DNA from: Actinobacteria bacterium UBA6100
Lineage (GTDB): Bacteria; Actinomycetota; Coriobacteriia; Anaerosomatales; Anaerosomataceae
Assembly: GCA_002423585.1 (NCBI GenBank)
Contig: DIWS01000003.1
Span: 1 to 12,967 of the forward strand
Direction: 5' to 3'
DNA length: 12,967 bases
The position numbers and the translations under genes were made by a program. Shown here in pieces: positions 5,735 to 12,967 of the stretch. Positions within the stretch are counted from its first letter, which is position 1; every line of letters begins with the position of its first letter. The notes under the pieces were generated by a model. The model had not been told where the DNA came from. It did not search any database and saw only the letters and a list, made by a program, of their open reading frames with translations.

Positions 5735-6431
5735 CGTCGTCCTCTCGTGTCACGGAACCCTCGCCGAAGACGGGTGTGCCGGTCTCGGCGCTCACATCCT
5801 CGTCGCGGGCGAGGCGTGCTTCAAGCCGATCGATGCGGCGCGCCATCGAGCGATACATCTCGACCACAGGGTCGGGAAGGTCCTCATGATGCAGGTCGAC
5901 CGCATCGACCCGCTGCCCTTCCTTGACGACCACGCGACCAGGTATGCCCACCACGGTGCAACTCGCCGGCACATCGGCGATCACGACCGCGCCCGCACCC
6001 ACGCGGGAACCGCGGCCGATGACGATATCGCCCAGGACCGTCGCGCCGACACCCACCACGACGAAGTCCTCGATGGTCGGATGCCGCTTACCATGCTCCT
6101 TGCCGGTACCGCCCAGGGTGACCCCCTGGTACAGCGTCACGTCATCACCTATCACCGTCGTCTCCCCGACGACCACGCCCATGCCGTGATCGATGAAGAA
6201 GCGGTGGCCGATCGCCGCGCCCGGATGGATCTCGATCCCGGTCCGACGGCGTACGCGCTGGCTGATGTAGCGCGCGAGCCATGTGTGGCCCGAGCGGTGC
6301 AACCGATGGGTGACACGATGCCACCACACGGCCCAGAGGCCAGGGTAGTTGGTGAGCGCGGACCACGTGGAGAGGCATGCCGGGTCGCGTTCCTTGACCG
6401 CCGCTATGTCGGCCTTGACTCGTGCGATCAC
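5715..6431 (-). CDS. cysE: Serine O-acetyltransferase
   Basis: It makes O-acetylserine from serine and acetyl-CoA, the first step of cysteine synthesis. The 238-residue protein has a helical N-terminal part (1-60) followed by a left-handed beta-helix of hexapeptide repeats (about 65-165). The catalytic H82 lies in FIDHGMG. The partner acid 15 residues earlier is E67 (TGIEIHPGA), where E. coli has Asp. GVTLGGTGKEHGKRHPTI is the acetyl-CoA/serine-binding loop, and the helix closes with VVGIPGRVV. The C-terminal 60 residues form a charged tail ending in an acidic DDDDD run, which lies in the stretch overlapping cysS. The start is GTG at 6431, with AAGGG 6 nt upstream. It is first in the cysE-cysS-rlmB-yacP run, has its own promoter just after ispF, and replaces the usual gltX-cysE neighbourhood of Bacillus. 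Confidence 0.96.
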   Translation of the reverse strand: MIARVKADIAAVKERDPACLSTWSALTNYPGLWAVWWHRVTHRLHRSGHTWLARYISQRVRRRTGIEIHPGAAIGHRFFIDHGMGVVVGETTVIGDDVTLYQGVTLGGTGKEHGKRHPTIEDFVVVGVGATVLGDIVIGRGSRVGAGAVVIADVPASCTVVGIPGRVVVKEGQRVDAVDLHHEDLPDPVVEMYRSMARRIDRLEARLARDEDVSAETGTPVFGEGSVTREDDDDDPGL

Positions 6432-6458
6432 AGGTACCCTTGGCTCCTCTCATACTCT

Positions 6459-6470
6459 CCTGGCGACAGG
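6459..6470 (-). promoter_or_regulatory. Hairpin at the predicted 5' end of the cysE transcript
   Basis: CCUG pairs with CAGG around UCGC. The 12 nt CCTGTCGCCAGG are identical to the core of the element at 1127-1140, in the same orientation, and begin 7 nt after the proposed -10 box (8 nt in the tRNA-tuf case). It may be a shared operator or a 5'-end RNA structure. Confidence 0.5.
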
Positions 6471-6477
6471 TCGCATC

Positions 6478-6507
6478 ACTATCACGTCACGTTCGGACAC
6501 GTGTCAA
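6478..6507 (-). promoter_or_regulatory. Promoter of cysE-cysS-rlmB-yacP
   Basis: A perfect -35 TTGACA (complement of 6502-6507) lies 18 bp from GATAGT (complement of 6478-6483), which matches 4 of 6 of the -10 consensus. The -35 begins 8 nt after the ispF stop codon. Predicted start is near 6470, leaving a leader of only about 40 nt, too short for a T-box. The -35 and -10 spacing is the same 18 bp as in the tRNA-tuf promoter. Confidence 0.65.
6496..6505. promoter_or_regulatory. Perfect palindrome overlapping the cysE -35 box
   Basis: GACACGTGTC is a perfect 10-bp palindrome that shares four bases with the -35 box and extends into the spacer. Two further ACGT cores follow in the spacer (TCACGTCACGTT at 6482-6493). 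A dimeric regulator bound here would block RNA polymerase, so this is a repressor-site candidate for cysteine-gene control. No known operator is claimed. Confidence 0.4.
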
Positions 6508-6515
6508 CCGAAGCG

Positions 6516-6998
6516 CTACACCCGCTCGAGCAGTACGACCGCCTGCGCGCCGACACCCTCCGACCTGCCCTCGAAACCGAGGCCTTCGGTGGTGGTCGCC
6601 TTCACGCCGATGCACGACACATCCACGCCGAGCGATGCGGCCATGCGGTGGCGCATCTCATCACGATACGGCGAGACGCGCGGCTGCTCGAGCACCAGCA
6701 CCGTATCAGCGTCGACGAGTCGAAAACCACGTTCGCCGAGGAGCGCCGCGACACGGGCGAGCAGGTCGATCGACGAGATGTCGGCGTATGCCGGATCGGT
6801 ATCCGGGAAGAGCTTGCCGATGTCGCCCTCCCGCAGGGCGCCGAGGATCGCATCCATCAGCGCGTGGACGAGTACGTCCGCGTCCGAGTGGCCGAGCAGC
6901 CCGCGAGCATGCGGGAACTCGACCCCTCCGAGCACGAGTCGACGGCCGTCTGCGAAGGCGTGCACGTCGTAGCCGATGCCGATCCTGAGATCACCCAT
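6516..6998 (-). CDS. ispF: 2-C-methyl-D-erythritol 2,4-cyclodiphosphate synthase
   Basis: The fifth MEP-pathway enzyme: it cyclises CDP-methylerythritol 2-phosphate to the cyclodiphosphate with release of CMP, in the isoprenoid route. The 160-residue protein has the usual length and forms a trimer in known members. Zinc ligands D11, H13 and H45 are all present (IGYDVH and HSDADVLVHA). The C-terminal CDP-binding signature KATTTEGLGFEGRSEG is present. The ATG at 6998 overlaps the end of ispD by 8 bp, so the two are translationally coupled, which fits their pathway linkage; the enzyme between them (IspE) is not in the window. The last codon is followed after 8 nt by the cysE promoter. Confidence 0.97.
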   Translation of the reverse strand: MGDLRIGIGYDVHAFADGRRLVLGGVEFPHARGLLGHSDADVLVHALMDAILGALREGDIGKLFPDTDPAYADISSIDLLARVAALLGERGFRLVDADTVLVLEQPRVSPYRDEMRHRMAASLGVDVSCIGVKATTTEGLGFEGRSEGVGAQAVVLLERV

Positions 6999-7704
6999 TT
7001 CCGGCTCCCTCTGCCCGCGCCCGCAAGATCCGCTCGACGATGAGCATGTCCTCGGGCACCGTCACTTTGATGTTGTCACGCGGTCCGGCCATCATGCGCA
7101 CCAGACCGCCCGCGTGTTCTACCAGTGAAGCATCATCGGTCCCGGTGAAGCCCTCCGCTTCCGCGCTCTCGTAGGCTCGACGCAGGACGGGTGCCCGGAA
7201 CACCTGCGGGGTCTGCGCCGCCCACACCGAAGCGCGGTCGAGCGTACCGGTGACCCGATGCTCCGCATCGACCTGCTTCAGGGTGTCGTATGAAGGATGG
7301 CCGACGACGACCCCGGCGAGCGAACCGTCCGCACCCAGCGTGTCGATCGCCTCGGCGATCAGGGCCGGCGTCACCAACGGACGCGCACCATCGTGGATGG
7401 CTATGACGTCCGCACCTGCCGGAACCTCGGCAAGTCCGCGCGCCACCGACTCCTGCCGGGAGTCGCCACCACCCGTCACGCACACCAGCTTGGGGGAAGC
7501 GATAGGTGTGACGGCAGCGACGCGGTACTCCTCGATGCGCTCCGGATGGACCACGACGACGATCGCGTCTATCGCATCGCACGACACGAACGCGGTGATG
7601 GTGTGATAGAGCACCGGCCGGCCTGCCACGATCGCGAGCTGCTTGCCGCCACTAAGCCCGCTTCGCTCCCCGCTTCCGCCCGCAACGATGATCGCCGCGT
7701 TCAC
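6991..7704 (-). CDS. ispD: 2-C-methyl-D-erythritol 4-phosphate cytidylyltransferase
   Basis: The third MEP-pathway enzyme: it joins methylerythritol 4-phosphate to CTP, giving CDP-methylerythritol. The 237-residue Rossmann-like protein has the nucleotide-binding loop AGGSGERSGLSGGKQ (residues 8-22) with the two catalytic basic residues R14 and K21, seven apart as in E. coli R20/K27. The metal/substrate motif HDGARP and the C-terminal NIKVTVPEDM with its conserved Lys are also present. One oddity: the usual Pro before K21 is Gly. The start is GTG at 7704, which overlaps the stop of the upstream PIN/TRAM gene as GTGA, and it overlaps ispF by 8 bp at the other end. Activity is likely intact because the catalytic residues are unchanged. 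Confidence 0.96.
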   Translation of the reverse strand: MNAAIIVAGGSGERSGLSGGKQLAIVAGRPVLYHTITAFVSCDAIDAIVVVVHPERIEEYRVAAVTPIASPKLVCVTGGGDSRQESVARGLAEVPAGADVIAIHDGARPLVTPALIAEAIDTLGADGSLAGVVVGHPSYDTLKQVDAEHRVTGTLDRASVWAAQTPQVFRAPVLRRAYESAEAEGFTGTDDASLVEHAGGLVRMMAGPRDNIKVTVPEDMLIVERILRARAEGAGNG

Positions 7705-8753
7705 GGAAGTTCCTTGATCCGGGCGAACACCATCCTGCCGGCGCTTGTTCGCAGGACCGAAGTCACCTCGGCCTCGACCTCCGCACCGACCGAACGTGCA
7801 CCGTCGGCGACGACGACCATGGTCCCGTCGCCGAGGTAGCCGACGCCCTGCCCGGCCTCTTTGCCTTCCTTGGTGAGCACGATGTGCAGAGAGTCTCCCG
7901 GAAGCAGCACGGGGCGCAGAGCCTCGGCCGCCTCGTTCACGTTCAGCACTGTGGCCCCCTCGACGCGCGCCACCTTCGAGAGGTTGAAGTCGACCGTGAC
8001 AAGCGTGCCACCGCTCGAAAGGGCCAGCTTCACGAGCTTGGCGTCGACGGTGGGTATCTCAGGGTAGTCCGATTCCATGACGAGGACGCCCTGCTCCCCC
8101 GCCGCCATCGTGGTGAGAAGATCGAGGCCCCTGCGCCCCCGGGCACGCCGGGTATCGTCTGCCGAATCCGCCAGCGTCTGAAGCTCGACGAGCACGAACC
8201 TCGGCACGCGCAGCGGACCTTCGAGGAGACCGGACTTCGCGAGTTCGGCGAAACGCCCGTCGATGATCGCGCTCGTGTCGAGCAGCTTCGGCGGACGGCT
8301 GTCAACCGGCGCAGACGCGCCGAACGACCATGCCAGCGTCTCATCGCGGCTCGGCATCATGAACAGACCGACGCCGGCGTATACACAAAACGCGTAGAGC
8401 AGCACGGTCACGACGAAGCCGAGCCACCTCGGGTCTTCCAGGTACTTGAGCAACGATGAAGAGATGAGAAAAGCCACGAGCAGGCCGACGAGCAGGCCGA
8501 TCGCACCCAGCATGAGCGTGGACGGATGGACCTCGGCAAGCCGTGCACGTATCCGACGGAAGGCCGTCGATATCTCACGACCGAAGATGCCGCCCAGGAC
8601 GTACCCGATCGAAGCTCCCAGTATGATGAAGACGAAGATGACGTAGCCTTCTGAGAACCCCGTCTGAGCCGTCCAGTCGACCTGCCGCGAGACCGCGAAC
8701 CCGCCGAGTGCGCCCACCGTGACAAGGAATACACGAGCGAGCTGTACGAACAT
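7701..8753 (-). CDS. yacL: Membrane-anchored PIN/TRAM-domain protein, YacL family
   Basis: A 350-residue protein with four predicted membrane helices at about residues 4-21, 37-57, 78-98 and 111-131, then a cytoplasmic PIN domain (about 156-272) and a C-terminal TRAM domain (about 283-347). The PIN catalytic acids are visible: D159 in LLDTSAIIDGR, E190 in VLVELQTLAD, D237 in PTVDAKL and D255 in VTVDFNLSK. PIN domains usually cut RNA and TRAM binds RNA, so a membrane-tethered RNase is the best reading; the true substrate is unknown for the family. The ATG at 8753 is the first in-frame start after a TGA at 8772-8774, but it has only a weak ribosome-binding site, while a consensus AAGGAGGT lies 46 nt upstream. 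It sits between disA and ispD as in Bacillus and overlaps ispD by 4 bp. Confidence 0.93.
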   Translation of the reverse strand: MFVQLARVFLVTVGALGGFAVSRQVDWTAQTGFSEGYVIFVFIILGASIGYVLGGIFGREISTAFRRIRARLAEVHPSTLMLGAIGLLVGLLVAFLISSSLLKYLEDPRWLGFVVTVLLYAFCVYAGVGLFMMPSRDETLAWSFGASAPVDSRPPKLLDTSAIIDGRFAELAKSGLLEGPLRVPRFVLVELQTLADSADDTRRARGRRGLDLLTTMAAGEQGVLVMESDYPEIPTVDAKLVKLALSSGGTLVTVDFNLSKVARVEGATVLNVNEAAEALRPVLLPGDSLHIVLTKEGKEAGQGVGYLGDGTMVVVADGARSVGAEVEAEVTSVLRTSAGRMVFARIKELP

Positions 8754-8770
8754 GATCTCGACGCCCGGAC

Positions 8771-8856
8771 GTCAGATGCTGCTTCTGACGAGCGCCTTCA
8801 CCTCCTTCGAGGTCGGGCCGGAGGACCGGCCGGGCCGACGATACCTATGATGGTAT
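8771..8856 (-). promoter_or_regulatory. Structured upstream region of the yacL-like gene
   Basis: The 140-bp gap between disA and the yacL-like gene holds four inverted repeats. On the transcribed strand they are, in order, ATACC/GGTAT with a 6-nt spacer (8841-8856), GGCCGG-TCCT-CCGGCC (8816-8831), ACCTC-GAAG-GAGGT (8800-8813) and GTCAGA-7nt-TCTGAC (8771-8789). The third stem buries a full AAGGAGGT Shine-Dalgarno that has no start codon at normal distance. I found no promoter with both boxes; TATGCT at about 8873-8878 is a lone -10-like site. The string of hairpins suggests an RNA leader with a control function. Confidence 0.45.
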
Positions 8857-8893
8857 GAGTACGGCGATCGTAGCATAGGCGCGCATCCGCACC

Positions 8894-9946
8894 CTAAAGG
8901 ACAGCCCGCTCGTGCATGCGACGCAGTCCATCACGGATCGCCTTCGCGCGCCGGGTCCCGACGCCGTCCACGTCATCAAGCTGCTGCTCAGTCGCGGCGA
9001 GTATGGCCTTGAGCGACCCGAAGCGGTCCACCAGCCGGTTGATCACGGTCACGGGCAGGAGCGGAACACGATGGAGGAGACGGTAGCCCTTGCATCGCAC
9101 GTGCTGTTCGTCGATGTCCGCCTTCTGTGGGAAGCCCAGCGCGACCGCGAGCGCACCAGGGTCGAGTAGCTGATCGGGGGTGAGCGCAGCGATGCGGGTG
9201 AGTGCAGCCGCCGCCTTGCGCGGACCTGTTTCCGGCATGTAGTCGCGAACCAACATGACGAAGTCGTCTTCGGCCCCGGCAGTCAGCTCATCCGCCTGCA
9301 TACGAACGAGCCGGCCCTCATCGCCAAGCTCGATGATGTACCGGCTCAGCTCGCGTCCCACGCGCCGAAGCATCTCGAACCGATGGAGCACCACCGCGAC
9401 ATCTCCGAACGTGACCAGGTCCTCGAACTCGAGTGCGGTGAGATGCGCCGAGACCTCGGTGAGGCGGGTGCGGTAACGCTCCAGGGTCTGTAGCGCCTGA
9501 CTGGCCTTGGCGAGCATGACGTCGATGTCGGCAAGCGAGATGCGATCCCCGTTGCGGTACAGGGTAACGACCTCACGGCGCTGCGACACGGATACGACGA
9601 GTGCCTCCGTCTGACGACTCACACGCTCGGCGGTGCGATGGCGCATGCCGGTCTCGGTAGTCGGCAGCGATGGATCGGGCATGAGGTGGACGTTGGCCCG
9701 ACGGATCCTGGTGGCCTCGGCATCAAGCAGGATGGCACCGTCCATCTTGGCGAGTTCGAAGAGACGTTGCGGGGTGAACGGGGCGTCGATGACGAACCCC
9801 CCGTTGCTGAGTAAGTCAACACCGGGCTCGTCACCGATCGCGATCAGCGCACCTGTGCGCCCGGCGATGACGTTGTCCAATGCCTGCCGGAGCGGTGTGC
9901 CCGGTGCGACGAAACGCAGCGCCGAGTACATCTCCTCTTCGCGCAT
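8894..9946 (-). CDS. disA: DNA integrity scanning protein DisA (diadenylate cyclase)
   Basis: It makes c-di-AMP from two ATP and in Bacillus scans DNA, lowering synthesis when it meets branched intermediates. The 350-residue protein has the N-terminal DAC domain (about 1-145) with the catalytic DGA at 69-71 and GMRHRTAER at 100-108, a middle helical spine (about 150-275), and a C-terminal DNA-binding helix-hairpin-helix part ending in LDDVDGVGTRRAKAIRDGL. The length is close to the usual 355-360 residues and nothing essential is missing. The ATG at 9946 is chosen because GAGGAGG lies 6 nt upstream. A 72-bp gap separates it from radA. RadA binds and restrains DisA in Bacillus, so their linkage is functional. 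The gene is probably transcribed from clpC-radA. Confidence 0.98.
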   Translation of the reverse strand: MREEEMYSALRFVAPGTPLRQALDNVIAGRTGALIAIGDEPGVDLLSNGGFVIDAPFTPQRLFELAKMDGAILLDAEATRIRRANVHLMPDPSLPTTETGMRHRTAERVSRQTEALVVSVSQRREVVTLYRNGDRISLADIDVMLAKASQALQTLERYRTRLTEVSAHLTALEFEDLVTFGDVAVVLHRFEMLRRVGRELSRYIIELGDEGRLVRMQADELTAGAEDDFVMLVRDYMPETGPRKAAAALTRIAALTPDQLLDPGALAVALGFPQKADIDEQHVRCKGYRLLHRVPLLPVTVINRLVDRFGSLKAILAATEQQLDDVDGVGTRRAKAIRDGLRRMHERAVL

Positions 9947-10018
9947 CGTGCCCTCCTCGCCTCCGACAGACGCTGACTCCTCGATTCTGCCACGACCGTG
10001 GCCGCGCCACCAGAACCG

Positions 10019-11362
10019 CTACCTGAGCGCAACCTTCAGCGCCTCGGCCAGCGTGCGGACACCGATCGTCTCAAGCGTGTTCTCGCCCTTGGACCCGGGG
10101 CCGTACGCACGTCCGAAGCCCATTCGCGAGGCCTCCCGCAGCCGGGCGGCCGCATGCGGCACCCCGCGGACATCGCCGGTGAGCCCGATCTCCCCGAACG
10201 CCACGGTATCAGCGGGCACGGCCCGGTCCGCGCGTGATGACGCGAGCGCAAGCGCGAGTGGAAGGTCGACGGCAGGCTCGTTCACGCGCACCCCGCCAGC
10301 GACAGAGACGTACACATCGTACGAGCCGAGTCCGACATCGGCACGACGCTCGAGGATGGCGAGGACCTGCAGCAGTCGCGCTGTCTCGATGCCCACGGAG
10401 AGACGGCGTGGCACCTGTAGGTACGTCGGCGTGACGAGCGCCTGCACCTCGACCAGCAGCGGTCTGCTGCCCTCCATGGTGGCCATGACCACCGAGCCCG
10501 CGACGCCGCCGGTGCGTTGCGCGAGCAGCGCGCCTGACGGCTGACCGACCTCGGCAAGACCGTCTTCGGTCATCTCGAATATCCCGATGTCGGAGACCGA
10601 GCCGAAGCGGTTCTTAGCCGCCCGGACGATACGGAACGCATGATCCGAGTCGCCCTCGAAGTACAGCACCGTGTCCACCACGTGCTCGAGCACGCGCGGC
10701 CCGGCGATCGTCCCGTCTTTGGTGACATGCCCCACGACTATCAACGTGACATCGTTGGTCTTCGCCAGGCGCACGAGGCGGGCCGCAGTCGCCCGGACCT
10801 GCCCGACGCTGCCAGGAACGCCGTCCAGGCCGGGATCGTACAGTGTCTGGATGGAATCGACGATCACGACCTGAGGCCGTTCCGCCAGGATGGTCGCCTC
10901 AATGGCGGCGGCGTCGACCTCGGGAAGCAGCGTGATGCCCGCCGATGCGCCGACCCTGTCCGCGCGCGAACGGACCTGCTGGACGGACTCCTCGCCGCAG
11001 ACGTAGAGCACGGGCACGCCGCGACTCCCGAGCCTGCCCGCGACCTGGAGCAGTAGCGTCGACTTGCCGATGCCGGGCTCGCCGCCGATCAGCACGACCG
11101 AACCGCGCACCAGTCCGCCGCCCAGCACGCTGTCGAACTCCCCGATCCCGGTGGTGAATCGCATCTCCGGCGAGAGGGTGACCTCCGCAAGCGGCGTGAC
11201 GGCGCGGGCCGTACCGACTGCGGAAGACCCGCCCGCGGCCCGGGGTGCCTGGGCCTCCTCCACGAACGTGCCGTACTCACCACACTCGGGACACCGGCCG
11301 AGCCAACGCGGTGCGGAGTGGCCGCACTGCTGACAGAGCCATGTGCTCCGGGGTTTGGCCAT
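10019..11362 (-). CDS. radA: DNA repair protein RadA (Sms)
   Basis: A RecA-like ATPase/helicase that drives branch migration and processing of recombination intermediates. The 447-residue protein has the N-terminal zinc finger C10-x2-C13 and C24-x2-C27, the Walker A GGEPGIGKST (93-102), Walker B VVIVDSIQT (165-173), the RadA-specific KNRFG (250-254), and a C-terminal Lon-protease-like domain without protease function. The length is as usual (about 450). The ATG at 11362 lies 3 bp after the clpC stop and matches the common MAKPRSTWLC-type N-terminus; no strong ribosome-binding site is seen, so translation is probably coupled to clpC. Downstream comes disA, its regulatory partner in Bacillus. 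Confidence 0.98.
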   Translation of the reverse strand: MAKPRSTWLCQQCGHSAPRWLGRCPECGEYGTFVEEAQAPRAAGGSSAVGTARAVTPLAEVTLSPEMRFTTGIGEFDSVLGGGLVRGSVVLIGGEPGIGKSTLLLQVAGRLGSRGVPVLYVCGEESVQQVRSRADRVGASAGITLLPEVDAAAIEATILAERPQVVIVDSIQTLYDPGLDGVPGSVGQVRATAARLVRLAKTNDVTLIVVGHVTKDGTIAGPRVLEHVVDTVLYFEGDSDHAFRIVRAAKNRFGSVSDIGIFEMTEDGLAEVGQPSGALLAQRTGGVAGSVVMATMEGSRPLLVEVQALVTPTYLQVPRRLSVGIETARLLQVLAILERRADVGLGSYDVYVSVAGGVRVNEPAVDLPLALALASSRADRAVPADTVAFGEIGLTGDVRGVPHAAARLREASRMGFGRAYGPGSKGENTLETIGVRTLAEALKVALR

Positions 11363-11365
11363 CCG

Positions 11366-12967
<1,602 letters not shown>

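Noticed and set aside
6432..6515. Cysteine T-box riboswitch before cysE-cysS, as in some Gram-positive bacteria
   Set aside because: The predicted leader is only about 40 nt and shows no stem I, T-box sequence or antiterminator.
5886..7043. Long plus-strand reading frame of 385 codons across cysE and ispF
   Set aside because: It is antisense to two clearly recognised enzymes, and its translation is rich in His/Arg/Asp without any domain. High-GC DNA commonly leaves such open shadow frames.
9633..10544. Plus-strand reading frame of 303 codons across disA and radA
   Set aside because: It is antisense to conserved domains, Ser/Arg/Pro-rich, and spans the gap between the two genes without a ribosome-binding site.

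Overview
The window is a high-GC bacterial chromosome segment, and every gene I can support lies on the minus strand. Read in the direction of transcription (from the right-hand end to the left), the order is clpC (5' end outside the window), radA, disA, a PIN/TRAM membrane protein (yacL-like), ispD, ispF, cysE, cysS, rlmB, yacP/rae1, sigH, tRNA-Thr(UGU), an unrecognised gene, tRNA-Tyr(GUA), tRNA-Thr(GGU), tRNA-Met(CAU), and tuf (3' end outside the window). This is the Gram-positive clpC-to-sigH gene order known from Bacillus subtilis. It lacks gltX (expected between ispF and cysE) and mrnC (expected between cysS and rlmB). The high GC, the CCA ends encoded in all four tRNA genes and the Bacillus-like SigH suggest a deep-branching Actinomycetota lineage such as Coriobacteriia, or a high-GC Firmicute. 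That placement is an inference, not something the sequence proves.

Right part (about 6.5-13 kb): clpC and radA are 3 bp apart, and disA follows after a short gap. The yacL-like gene has a 140-bp upstream region full of predicted hairpins. It overlaps ispD by a GTGA junction, and ispD overlaps ispF by 8 bp. These genes cover protein quality control (ClpC), recombination and DNA-integrity signalling by c-di-AMP (RadA, DisA), a putative membrane-anchored nuclease, and two consecutive MEP-pathway isoprenoid enzymes (IspD, IspF).

Middle (about 2.8-6.5 kb): a TTGACA-type promoter just after ispF can drive cysE-cysS-rlmB-yacP. This unit makes O-acetylserine for cysteine, charges tRNA-Cys, methylates 23S rRNA and carries an NYN-family RNase. 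Its genes overlap or nearly abut. sigH has its own TTGACA promoter, a 10-bp tandem repeat upstream of the -35, and a leader that could fold over the ribosome-binding site.

Left part (1-2.1 kb): four tRNA genes and tuf. The Thr(UGU)...Tyr...Thr(GGU)...tuf arrangement resembles the E. coli thrU-tyrU-glyT-thrT-tufB operon, but tRNA-Gly is absent, tRNA-Met sits next to tuf, and an unknown 206-residue protein gene lies between Thr(UGU) and Tyr. A second TTGACA promoter precedes tRNA-Tyr.

This is mostly a conserved housekeeping region; I see no phage, IS element, CRISPR or defence system. The points most worth checking are the unknown protein (possible degenerate PD-(D/E)XK fold plus an internal repeat), an identical 12-nt hairpin at the predicted transcription start of both the tRNA-tuf and cysE units, the structured leaders of tuf, sigH and yacL, and a palindrome over the cysE -35 box. 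The only stretches without a gene are short (all under 200 bp), and each is described below.
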